Below the pieces are notes generated by a model. The model did not search any database, was not told where the DNA came from, and was given only the letters and a program-made list of their open reading frames with translations. Below, one piece after another: positions 42,032 through 50,455 of a stretch of DNA of 64,000 nucleotides; position 1 is the stretch's first letter; each line of letters starts with the position of its first letter. This stretch comes from Actinomycetes bacterium (GTDB lineage: Bacteria; Actinomycetota; Acidimicrobiia; Acidimicrobiales; Palsa-688). The position numbers and the translations under genes are program-made. The stretch lies in NCBI GenBank assembly GCA_021799445.1, contig JAJZAM010000001.1, positions 30,634-94,633 on the forward strand. The letters run 5' to 3'.

Positions 42032-43341
42032 CCGCTTTGAGAGCGCTCGCCGAACGAGAGACTGAGCGTCTAGAACAGTTTCGCAACTCGGACCGGGCCC
42101 AGCTGATGATCCGGCTCGCTCACACCGAGTGCCTCTTAGAACTCGCCCGGCTGTCCGTGCACGTGACCGATGTTTCCACCTTCTCGGAGGCGGCGGTGTC
42201 CATCGTCGACCAGTTCCTGCCAGTCCGGTGGAGCCAGCTCAGCTGCGAGATAGTCGGCGTGCCTCCCATATCGGTTCGGCGAGGTGACGGAGCCGACGGG
42301 CAAACGGCGGGGGGACTTCCGCTAGGAGCGCTTTGCAGCCGGCTGGCCCTCGGCGATCAGGGATCCGGAGTCCTGACGTGTCTTTTCGAGTTTCCCGACC
42401 TCGGGTCGCAGGAGTTGGTCGACGCCGTCAGCGAGCAGGTAGCTTCCGGATTGCTCATAGTGTCGGAGTCCGAGCGCATCCGCCGCCAGGCGGCGCTCGG
42501 GGACGCTGCGAGGCTCATCCACGGGCTGGGAGACGAGCCGACCGGGCCGGACCTGCGAGACCTCGTCGAGGCCATGTCCTACTTGCCGAAACTGTCCGGG
42601 GTCAACTTGCGGATAACGCATCCTGCGGTGGGAGGCCACATAACTCTCGCTTCGGGTCAAGATCCCCAAGAGCAGCTGCCGGTGCTGGTACTGCCCGACG
42701 GCACGATAGAAGCGGGCGTGGCTTGGGCGGTCCCTCCACAACCTGAGGATGAAAAGACCGTGACCGACATGATCGGGCTGCTCGCCGCAGCGATCACTCG
42801 CGCCGCGGAACGCCAGCGCCTCCTCGCCGAGGCTCAGACCGACCCGCTGACAGGCGTCGCCAATCGACGACACGGCATCTCGGTCCTGAACCGCGTTCTC
42901 AAACTGGCGGAGATGTCCGACGACTACGCATGCGTCGTCTACTTGGACCTTGACAACTTTAAGCAGGTAAACGACACGTTCGGTCACGCAGCCGGTGACG
43001 ACGTGCTGCGAAGGTTCTCCGATCTCCTCCAAGGAAGTGTCCGAAAAGCGGACACGGTCATACGGATGGGAGGGGAGGAGTTCATGGTCGTCTGCCCCGG
43101 CATGAGCCAAAGGGAGGCTCTGCGCGTGAGCGAGGCGATCGTGTCAGGCTGCGTCGCAGCGTGCGCGAGCCCGCTCGCCCCGGGATGGGAGCAGAAGACC
43201 TCGATCGGGCTGGCGGTGTACCCTCTCGCAGCCCGGGACGCCGAAGCGTTGATGAAAGCTGCTGACATGGCGTTGTACGAGTCCAAAGGCAAAGGCGGCA
43301 ACACGGTGAGCGCTGCGGCCGAGCTTCGCTCGAAGCTATAG
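42028..43341 (+). CDS. diguanylate cyclase (GAF-like N-terminus + GGDEF)
   Basis: ATG 42028 overlaps HDOD stop (ATGA); DPLTGVANRRHGISVLNRVL, I-site RKAD five residues before GGEEF (RKADTVIRMGGEEFMVV). Confidence 0.9.
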   Translation: MTALRALAERETERLEQFRNSDRAQLMIRLAHTECLLELARLSVHVTDVSTFSEAAVSIVDQFLPVRWSQLSCEIVGVPPISVRRGDGADGQTAGGLPLGALCSRLALGDQGSGVLTCLFEFPDLGSQELVDAVSEQVASGLLIVSESERIRRQAALGDAARLIHGLGDEPTGPDLRDLVEAMSYLPKLSGVNLRITHPAVGGHITLASGQDPQEQLPVLVLPDGTIEAGVAWAVPPQPEDEKTVTDMIGLLAAAITRAAERQRLLAEAQTDPLTGVANRRHGISVLNRVLKLAEMSDDYACVVYLDLDNFKQVNDTFGHAAGDDVLRRFSDLLQGSVRKADTVIRMGGEEFMVVCPGMSQREALRVSEAIVSGCVAACASPLAPGWEQKTSIGLAVYPLAARDAEALMKAADMALYESKGKGGNTVSAAAELRSKL

Positions 43342-43445
43342 GCGACCTCAAGTTCCCAAACAGTCGGCGAATTTTCGGGGTCCGGTCTGCCGGGAAGCCC
43401 CGCCGGGAAGCCCCGCCGGGCTGCGAAGCCTAGAGCTCTAGGCCC

Positions 43446-44192
43446 TTACAAGACCATGCTCCCACCATCTACGGTCAATACCTCACCGGTGATCCAAGAC
43501 GACAGGTCACTGCTCAAAAACAGCGCTGCCTGGGCGATGTCGACAGGCAGACCTAGACGTCGCAGCGGCCAGGGGCGCTCGGCGTCCTCCCCGGTCGGCT
43601 CCCACAACGCCCTGGCGAAGTCGGTCTTGACCAGCCCGGGGGCGATTGCGTTGACCCTCACCTTGGGTCCAAGCTCGGACGCAAGATGCTTGGTCAGGTG
43701 TATCAGCGCAGCCTTACTCGTGTCGTAGATACCGATCGGACCGCTGAATTTGAAACCACCGACCGACGAGATGTTGATCACGACCCCGCCCTTTTCGGCC
43801 ATCGTCTGCTTCCAAGCCTCCTGGGTCCACACGAGCGGACCGCGCAGGTTGACCTCCAAGATCTTGTCGAAACGGGGAAGGTCTATGTCGATAGAACGCC
43901 CGTAGTAGGGGTTGGTAGCGGCGTTGTTGACAAGGACGTCTAGGGAGCCGAACCGCTCGATGGTCGCCGCCACGGCGGCTTGAGCCTCGTCTGGCCGTCC
44001 CGCATTAGCGGCGAAACAAGCTGTGCTCCCGTCGATCCCGGCCGCCGCTTGCTCCAAAGCGTCCATCTTGCGTGACGAGAGCATGACGTTCGCCCCGCTC
44101 TCAGCCAGCAGCTTTGCTATCGCGGCGCCGATGCCCTTCGAGGCACCGGTTACCAGCGCTGTCTTTCCGCTCAGGTCGATAGTAGTAGTCAC
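43446..44192 (-). CDS. SDR-family oxidoreductase
   Basis: KTALVTGASKGIGAAIAKLLAESGANVML, NISSVGGFKFSGPIGIYDTSKAAL. Confidence 0.9.
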   Translation of the reverse strand: MTTTIDLSGKTALVTGASKGIGAAIAKLLAESGANVMLSSRKMDALEQAAAGIDGSTACFAANAGRPDEAQAAVAATIERFGSLDVLVNNAATNPYYGRSIDIDLPRFDKILEVNLRGPLVWTQEAWKQTMAEKGGVVINISSVGGFKFSGPIGIYDTSKAALIHLTKHLASELGPKVRVNAIAPGLVKTDFARALWEPTGEDAERPWPLRRLGLPVDIAQAALFLSSDLSSWITGEVLTVDGGSMVL

Positions 44193-44282
44193 CAGAGAGA
44201 TCTTGTCCGCCGGTCACTGGCGGCGCAACTTGTTGGTCCCGCCGAAAGGTCTCGCCGCTTGGTCCCGCCGAAACATGCAAGG

Positions 44283-44555
44283 ATGTCCAAGGTGAGCGCT
44301 CGCGGACCCGACGACCCGTCTACCCGACAGTCGGTGCCGACTCTTAGCGACCAGTGGGCAGCACTACGAGTCGGAGTGAGGGTAGCCATCATCGGGATAC
44401 CGTTGGCCGTGGTGGCGGTAGTCGCCGCTTTGAGCCCGACGTTCGGACTGGTCTTAGCAGTGCTGGTGGTCGGCATGGGACTGGCCACCGCGACCTACGT
44501 GAAAAACAGGGCTGACCGCCTCAACGCCGTCAGCCGCGACGACCACACCCCCTGA
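44283..44555 (+). CDS. small two-TM membrane protein
   Basis: ATG 44283 in frame of ORF 44259..44555; hydrophobic VAIIGIPLAVVAVVAALSPTFGLVLAVLVVGMGLATATY. Confidence 0.6.
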   Translation: MSKVSARGPDDPSTRQSVPTLSDQWAALRVGVRVAIIGIPLAVVAVVAALSPTFGLVLAVLVVGMGLATATYVKNRADRLNAVSRDDHTP

Positions 44556-44595
44556 GCAGGCGCCCCCGCTAGGCGAGGTGTGCCGGCGAAGCCGA

Positions 44596-45156
44596 TCAGC
44601 TTCCCAGCCAGGCCGGGGCGCGTTCGAGAAGGTACTGGCTGACAGCGAGAGCCTTGTCGAAAGTCTCGCAGAGCAACTCCTCGCCGGCTAAGACCCTGGC
44701 GAGGGACACTTGCTGGCGGGCGACGATCGTTATGCGCCGCTCTGCGGGATCGGTCGCGGAAGCGTAGCTGTCGATCGCCGAGGACTCCAAGGGCAGCTCT
44801 ATGCCCCCTATGCCAGCCAGGTCGATGGCCAGGCGGAGGAGATCCGGACCCTGCGGCAGGGGGGGAAGACCCCAGGTGAACGTCAAGGGAAAGTGGAAAG
44901 TGTCAGGGGGGTCGTCACCGTCGGGCAGATCCACCACGACGTCCTCGAAAGCGAGCAGCACCCTCGGGTCGACCTCCAACGCCAGGTGTAGGTCCAAGGG
45001 GCCGTTGCAGGCCTCCTCGGGGTGCACGTCGACCTCCCAGGCTTGGCGCAGCGAGTAAGTCTCCACGAAGTGGCGTTCGTCGTGCACGTGGAACCCGTGG
45101 TCCACCGCATGGTCTTTAAGCTCGGCTACGTAACCAGCGACGTCGATGACCGCCAT
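44596..45156 (-). CDS. conserved hypothetical protein
   Basis: ORF 44596..45162, likely start MAVIDVAGYVAEL at 45156; compositional coherence. Confidence 0.65.
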   Translation of the reverse strand: MAVIDVAGYVAELKDHAVDHGFHVHDERHFVETYSLRQAWEVDVHPEEACNGPLDLHLALEVDPRVLLAFEDVVVDLPDGDDPPDTFHFPLTFTWGLPPLPQGPDLLRLAIDLAGIGGIELPLESSAIDSYASATDPAERRITIVARQQVSLARVLAGEELLCETFDKALAVSQYLLERAPAWLGS

Positions 45157-45213
45157 GCACACGACGATACCGGGACGGCGGGACTTCCAGCGACCGGATT
45201 CCGCTAGCTTGCC

Positions 45214-45999
45214 ATGTCGGTGACCCTACACGACGAAAAAATGAACCCCGCTGGCGTCCTCCAAGTCCTTGTCGAAGCAGCGTCCGCGGTCAAAAAAGCC
45301 CTAGGCGGGCTGGCCGACTGGGGTTTGGCCGGAACCCGTGAAGGCCAGTACCGAAGCGACTTGGTGGCTGATGCGGCGGCGGTCGAGGTTCTGTCGGCTG
45401 CAGGCCTGGGGGTGTTCTCGGAAGAGTCAGGGCTGCACCACCCGCAACGGCCCATCAGGGTCGTGGTGGACCCCGTCGACGGTTCCACCAACGCGTCGCG
45501 TGGCTTGCCGTGGTGGGCTACCAGCCTGTGCGCGCTCGACGGCGAGGGCCCTCTCGCAGCTGTCGTCGTCAACCAGGCGACGGGGCAGCGCTTCGAGGCC
45601 TTGCGCGGCGAGGGTGCGACCTGCGACGGCCGCCCGGTACGTCCCAGCGCATGTGCGGCCATCGAAGATTCGATCGTGGCGGTGTCGGGTTATCCCGGTT
45701 CGGACCTGGGATGGTCGCAGTTTCGCTCCCTGGGCGCGTCCGCGTTGGACATATGCTCCGTGGCGTCGGGAGCCCTAGACGTGTTCATCGACTTCGCAGA
45801 GCGCTCTCTGGCCCCTTGGGACTACCTCGGGGGTCTTCTGGTGTGTCGCGAGGCGGGAGCGTGCGTCGAGGACGCCGAGGGCCGGGATCTGATCATCACC
45901 TCAGGCGACGAGCGCCGGACGGTCGTCGCAGCCGCGACCAGGGAGCTGCTCGACTCGGCGCTCGCCGCTCGCCGCCGTGGCGGCACGAAGGGAAGTTAG
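45214..45999 (+). CDS. inositol monophosphatase-family protein
   Basis: YRSDLVADAAAVEVL, VVVDPVDGSTNASRGLPWWATSL, LAPWDYLGGLLVCREAGA. Confidence 0.88.
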   Translation: MSVTLHDEKMNPAGVLQVLVEAASAVKKALGGLADWGLAGTREGQYRSDLVADAAAVEVLSAAGLGVFSEESGLHHPQRPIRVVVDPVDGSTNASRGLPWWATSLCALDGEGPLAAVVVNQATGQRFEALRGEGATCDGRPVRPSACAAIEDSIVAVSGYPGSDLGWSQFRSLGASALDICSVASGALDVFIDFAERSLAPWDYLGGLLVCREAGACVEDAEGRDLIITSGDERRTVVAAATRELLDSALAARRRGGTKGS

Positions 46000-46040
46000 A
46001 GTCCTCTGAGCCAACTTCAAGCCAGGGAGCCTGTGATCAC

Positions 46041-47567
46041 ATGAACGTGCCGACGCTTCTAGAAATGGTCGCCGAGGCCGCCGGAGACCGCGTCGTCGTC
46101 GGCAGCCGGACGAAAGGCATGACAGCAGGTCAGCTACTTGAGGCGTCTCGTCGCTCTGCCCAGGCGTTCACGTCCTCGGGCGCGCGCAACGTCGTGTGGT
46201 TGGACTACAACTCCGACGCCCTGCCCGTGGTCTTCTTCGGTGCCGCCCTGGCGGGGTTGGCCTTCGTGCCGGTCAACTACCGTCTAGCGGACCCCCAGCT
46301 CAGGGCTATCCTAGGCAGGGTAACGCCTGGAGTGGCCGTGGTCGGAGAGGATATGGCTTGGCGGGCGAGCGGGCTCGAGGGCCTTGACGTCGTCGTCACC
46401 GACACCGTCATGTCGGACCCGGTCCCGGTCTGGCAGGGCGGTGACAGCACAGCGGGGGCATCCCCGGCGAGCGGGGAGCTACAGTGGGTTGACCCCGAGG
46501 TGGTGGCGGTCCTCCTCTTCACGAGTGGAACGACGGGCGAGCCCAAAGCGGCGGTTCTCCGCCACCGTCACCTCGCCTCCTACATCCTCTCCAGCGTCGA
46601 GTTCCTGTCCGCCGGCGAGGACGAAGCTCAGCTGGTGAGCGTCCCCCCCTACCACATCGCCGGCGTGTCGTCGATACTGTCAAGCCTCTACAGCGGAAGG
46701 CGCATCATCTACCTGCCCGGCTTCGACGCGGGCTCGTGGGTGCGCACCGTCGAGACCGAAGGTATAACCCAGGCGATGGTCGTGCCTACGATGCTAGGAA
46801 GGATCCTCGACGAGATCGAGACCTCGGGCTGTGACGTATCGACGCTGCGTCACGTCTCCTACGGTGGCGGTCGGATGCCGGTCGAGACCATCGAAAGGGC
46901 GATGATCCTCCTGCCCGACGTCAACTTCGTCAACGCCTACGGCCTCACCGAGACCTCGTCGACTGTCGCCGTGCTAGGCCCGGAGGACCATCGAGTCTCG
47001 ATGTCAAGTTCGGACCCAGCGGTGCGCGCCCGCCTCGGGTCGGTCGGACGCCCGCTTCCCTCGGTGGAGGTTTCGATTCGCGACGCCGACGGCAACGAGG
47101 TGGCCGCAGGCGAGCGCGGCGAGGTGTGGGTCAGGGGAGACCAGGTGGCGGGCGAGTACCTCGGCAGGAGCGTGCTCAACGACCAAGGCTGGTTTCCGAC
47201 GCGCGACTCAGGCTGGCTCGACGGGGGCGGGTTCTTGTTCCTCGATGGCCGGCTCGACGACGTCATCGTCAGGGGAGGCGAGAACCTCTCCCCGGGTGAG
47301 ATAGAGGCGGTTCTGATGGATCACCCAGCGGTTGCGGAAGCGGCCGTGGTCGGTGTGCCCGACCCGGAGTGGGGCGAAACGGTCGCAGCTGCCGTCGTCG
47401 TCGAACCGGGCGCCTCGGTGAGCGTCGAAGAGCTTCAAAGTTGGGTGAGGGAACGCCTGCGCTCCACGAAGGCGCCCACCGTGGTGCAGTTCCGCCCGGA
47501 GATGCCCTACAACGAGACGGGAAAGCTCCTCCGCCGCGTGATCCGCGACGAACTGGCCGGCAGCTAA
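46041..47567 (+). CDS. AMP-dependent synthetase/ligase
   Basis: ATG 46041 in frame of ORF 45510..47567; LLFTSGTTGEPKAAVLRH, NAYGLTETSSTVAVLG, YNETGKLLRRVIRDEL. Confidence 0.9.
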   Translation: MNVPTLLEMVAEAAGDRVVVGSRTKGMTAGQLLEASRRSAQAFTSSGARNVVWLDYNSDALPVVFFGAALAGLAFVPVNYRLADPQLRAILGRVTPGVAVVGEDMAWRASGLEGLDVVVTDTVMSDPVPVWQGGDSTAGASPASGELQWVDPEVVAVLLFTSGTTGEPKAAVLRHRHLASYILSSVEFLSAGEDEAQLVSVPPYHIAGVSSILSSLYSGRRIIYLPGFDAGSWVRTVETEGITQAMVVPTMLGRILDEIETSGCDVSTLRHVSYGGGRMPVETIERAMILLPDVNFVNAYGLTETSSTVAVLGPEDHRVSMSSSDPAVRARLGSVGRPLPSVEVSIRDADGNEVAAGERGEVWVRGDQVAGEYLGRSVLNDQGWFPTRDSGWLDGGGFLFLDGRLDDVIVRGGENLSPGEIEAVLMDHPAVAEAAVVGVPDPEWGETVAAAVVVEPGASVSVEELQSWVRERLRSTKAPTVVQFRPEMPYNETGKLLRRVIRDELAGS

Positions 47568-47617
47568 CCCGACCAGTTCGCCCGAACGTCGGCTAGGAGC
47601 TCTCCGGCCGGACCTGC

Positions 47618-48340
47618 CTAGGCCCCAGCTGGCCCGAGCAGGTTGTCGGAGAACCACGAGAGGCAGCAGCCCCAAGCGTCCTTTGCCGAAGCCTCGTGGT
47701 AGGAGTCCCTTGCGTCGCAGTGGAAGCCGTGCCCGGCGTCCGCGTAACGCACCACCTCGGTCCTCACGCCTGAACGGGCAGCGGCTTGGCGAAGCGTCTC
47801 CACCTCGGCGACGGGAATGCTCTGGTCGAGATCCCCGTACAAGCCGAGCCAAGGGCATTTCAGGTCCCCGGCGACGTCCGTCTGGGCTGGAAGGCCGAAG
47901 CGCCCCTGCGCTATCCCCCCGCCGTAGAAGCTGACCGCCGCACCCAGCGGGTAGCGGGTGGCGGCTATGAACGCGACCGTTCCGCCCATGCAGAACCCGA
48001 CGATTCCGATCTGGTTGGCTTCGAGACCCTCCTTGGCCAGGAAGTCGAGGGTTGCGTCGAGGTCATTAGCGATACCCTCGGAGCTCAGAGCCTGCATGTG
48101 GGGCATCACCTGGCTTATGTCTTCGTAGGAGAGCTTCGGGTCGCCGGAGCGGTGGAACAGGTGTGGTGACACAGCCAAGTACCCTTCGCCGGCGAAACGG
48201 CGGGTGACGTCCTCGATGTGGTCGTTCACCCCGAAAGCCTCCTGGATGACCACGACGGCCGCTTTAGCTGCGGTCGCAGGCCGGGCCATGTAGAGACCCA
48301 TCTTGGCGTCGGCGGTGTCGATTTGGACGGTGTCTGGCAT
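47618..48340 (-). CDS. dienelactone hydrolase-family protein
   Basis: GIVGFCMGGTVAFIAA nucleophile elbow, AVVVIQEAFGVNDHIEDVTRRFA, YADAGHGFHCD. Confidence 0.92.
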   Translation of the reverse strand: MPDTVQIDTADAKMGLYMARPATAAKAAVVVIQEAFGVNDHIEDVTRRFAGEGYLAVSPHLFHRSGDPKLSYEDISQVMPHMQALSSEGIANDLDATLDFLAKEGLEANQIGIVGFCMGGTVAFIAATRYPLGAAVSFYGGGIAQGRFGLPAQTDVAGDLKCPWLGLYGDLDQSIPVAEVETLRQAAARSGVRTEVVRYADAGHGFHCDARDSYHEASAKDAWGCCLSWFSDNLLGPAGA

Positions 48341-48477
48341 TGTGGTTCCTTCCGGTAAAGACAGGCCTGAGAATAGTTAGCTAAGTTCAGCATCTACTTC
48401 TACCAGACTGGGGTGTTGCCGCACCTGCGGGTGGGGGTAGCGCGCTTGTGGTGTCGCGCCTATCATTATTGGCTCCC

Positions 48478-48551
48478 GGGCGCTTAGCTCAGTTGGTTAG
48501 AGCACCGCCCTTACAAGGCGGGGGTCGGGGGTTCGAGTCCCTCAGCGCCTA
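48478..48551 (+). tRNA. tRNA-Val (TAC)
   Basis: Acceptor GGGCGCT/AGCGCCT (terminal G-U), anticodon stem-loop CCGCC-CTTACAA-GGCGG, T-arm GGGTTCGAGTCC. Confidence 0.93.
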
Positions 48552-48573
48552 CTATTTTTGTCACGGCGCGAGA
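48551..48573 (+). repeat. attL-like direct repeat
   Basis: ACTATTTTTGTCACGGCGCGAGA, exact copy at 51857..51879; begins at tRNA-Val discriminator base. Confidence 0.85.
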
Positions 48574-48587
48574 ACTCCGCGGACCTG

Positions 48588-49306
48588 TCAGGCGCTCCAC
48601 GTCAGGAGCGCGCGTGCCAGATCGGCACGCCGCTCGGCGTACAGGCGGGCCCGGTGTCCGTTAGCTCCCGACGGGTGGGGGACGCCGAGCAGGCACCGTC
48701 GCCGGTCTAGGAGGTCCTGGCGGGCCAAGAAGTCCACTGCAGCCTCGGCGGCCTTTCCCAAGGGCACGACGAGCTCGTGGGGGGCCATCGCCACCCTGGC
48801 CCTCAGGCAGGCGCGCACCAGCGACGCCAGCACCGGGTGTCCGACCAGGGGCGGGTTCGCCCTGCCGTAGGTGCGGCCGGGCACGAAGACGGGGTAGTCG
48901 ATGGCGGCGGCGAGCCCGATCTCGTCGATCATCGTGACCGGGTTGGCCCGCATCGGCCCTGAGAACGACCCCACGGCGTCGGCTCGGCGGAGCGCGTCGT
49001 CGGGCGACAGGCCGTTCGCCAGGGAGCGTCGGGCCTCGGCGAGCGCCTCACTCGCCTGGTACATGCCGGCGTGATCCCGACCAGCATCACTCTGGCCGAG
49101 GTGTTGACCCAGTCCCATGGGGCGTAGAAAACGCGCAGCGCTTCCTGCTGCCATAGCAGCAGCTCGGGCGCCATGGCGTGGATCGGCTCCAAGCCCATCA
49201 GGGTGTCCATCTGGTGCGACAGGCACCAGGATCGATCGACCGGTGAGCCCTCCAGCAAGCCGTGGTCGGCAGCCCAAGCCACCGGACAGGTGTGGTCGAT
49301 CGTCAT
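48588..49306 (-). pseudogene. uracil-DNA glycosylase-superfamily-like protein, frameshifted
   Basis: Two frames: 49306 to ~49070 (...YAPWDWVNTSARVMLVGITP) then continuation from ~49070 to 48588 (GMYQASEALAEARRSL...LLGVPHPSGANGHR...). Confidence 0.6.
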
Positions 49307-49382
49307 ATCCGAGGATGGTAGCCCGCCTTGCTTCTGCCGAAGCGCTACCGGCCGTCCCGCACGGAGCTGGGGGCCGGTGTTG

Positions 49383-49933
49383 TCACGCCGATCCCGAATC
49401 GGGCGAAAGATCTTCGAGGAAGTCGTCTGGCAGGTTGAGGCCGGCCTTGCTTAGCGCGTCGCGAACTGACCAGGCGAGGTCATCGGTCACGTCACGTCCG
49501 GGTCAGCGTAGGCGATGACAGTCCCGTCCTCGACGCCCTCGTGACAGTTTGCGAGGCCGCAGAGCAGCCCGAGCGCCAGCTGGCGTGCGGCATCGTGGAG
49601 ACCGAGCGCGGCCCGCCGGGAAAGGTCGTCGAGTGCTCGCTGCAGGATCTCTTCAAGGATCTCGTAGGCGGCCTCGTTTTCATGCACGTATCCGCGCCCG
49701 CGGACTCGCCCGGCCCGGTGAGCGAGCTGATCGACCTCGGCCCCACGAAGTGCTCGCTCGAGCGACTCGGCCACCTCGTCCACGTCGACGATGGCCAGCC
49801 CGGCCAGAGCGAGACGTTCGGCCTCGGCGACCTGCTTGGGATGGGCAACGAGCAGTTCGCCCAGTAGCTGGCCTTGCTCGTCATCCGTGAGCCGCTCGAG
49901 GGTGGGGGTGGATGGACGGCGAGGTCTGCTCAT
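49383..49933 (-). pseudogene. unknown small protein, frameshifted by a 5-bp tandem duplication
   Basis: MSRPRRPSTPTLERLTDDEQGQ...VIAYADPDVT then, in another frame, DDLAWSVRDALSKAGLNLPDDFLEDLSPDSGSA; (GTCAC)2 on + strand at 49486..49495. Confidence 0.5.
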
Positions 49934-50282
49934 GGTTCGGGCCATGCCCAACCCGAGGGACGTTCGGTGGGGAACGGTGGGAGGCAGAGCCAGGTTCGGT
50001 AGGCGGCGTCAGGCCATTAGGCGACCGTGTTCGGTCCGAAGTGAACGTCGGCAATTGATAGGGCGTCTTCGGTCTCCTGGTGCCGGCAGTGGGCCACCAG
50101 GCCCCGCCGTTCGTCTCCCTCCAAGTCGAACCCGGTGACCTGCACGGCCACGCCGAGCACGGTCGCAGCAACGGGGACGGCCACCTCGTCTTGGAAGACC
50201 TGGAGGAACCCCTACATCTGCTCGTCGGTGTCTTGGCATCGACGGTGATCTCCTCGATGAGCCGGGCGAGGGACTGCACCAT
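49930..50282 (-). pseudogene. small conserved-type protein with frameshift and two in-frame stops
   Basis: MVQSLARLIEEITVDA / DTDEQM*GFLQVFQDEVAVPVAATVLGVAVQVTGFDLEGDERRGLVAHCRHQETEDALSIADVHFGPNTVA*WPDAAYRTWLCLPPFPTERPSGWAWPEP; ends with ATGA overlap onto next gene. Confidence 0.5.
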
Positions 50283-50455
50283 GGTGGGGACGGTACTGCC
50301 TCGACAGGACGCTGTGGCGAATGCCCTCGTGTTCGAGCGGGCCTTGCTTTGGGACGGGGCCGGCGGGCTGGGCTGGGAGATCATCGCCAGTGTCGCTGGA
50401 GCCTCTAAACTGCTAATCTGAACTGTAATTAGCATGTTTAGCGGAAGGCTAGCAG

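Noticed and set aside
43381-43420. GGGAAGCCCCGCC tandem repeat between convergent genes
   Set aside because: Short GC-rich repeat, probably part of a terminator; no further support.
45510-46040. N-terminal extension of the AMP-ligase ORF
   Set aside because: Out-of-frame shadow of the inositol monophosphatase gene; ATG 46041 has normal ligase N-terminus.
49881-50435. 184-aa minus-strand ORF
   Set aside because: Only its middle (MVQSLARLIEEITVDA) is protein-like; the rest is the wrong frame of a decayed gene.
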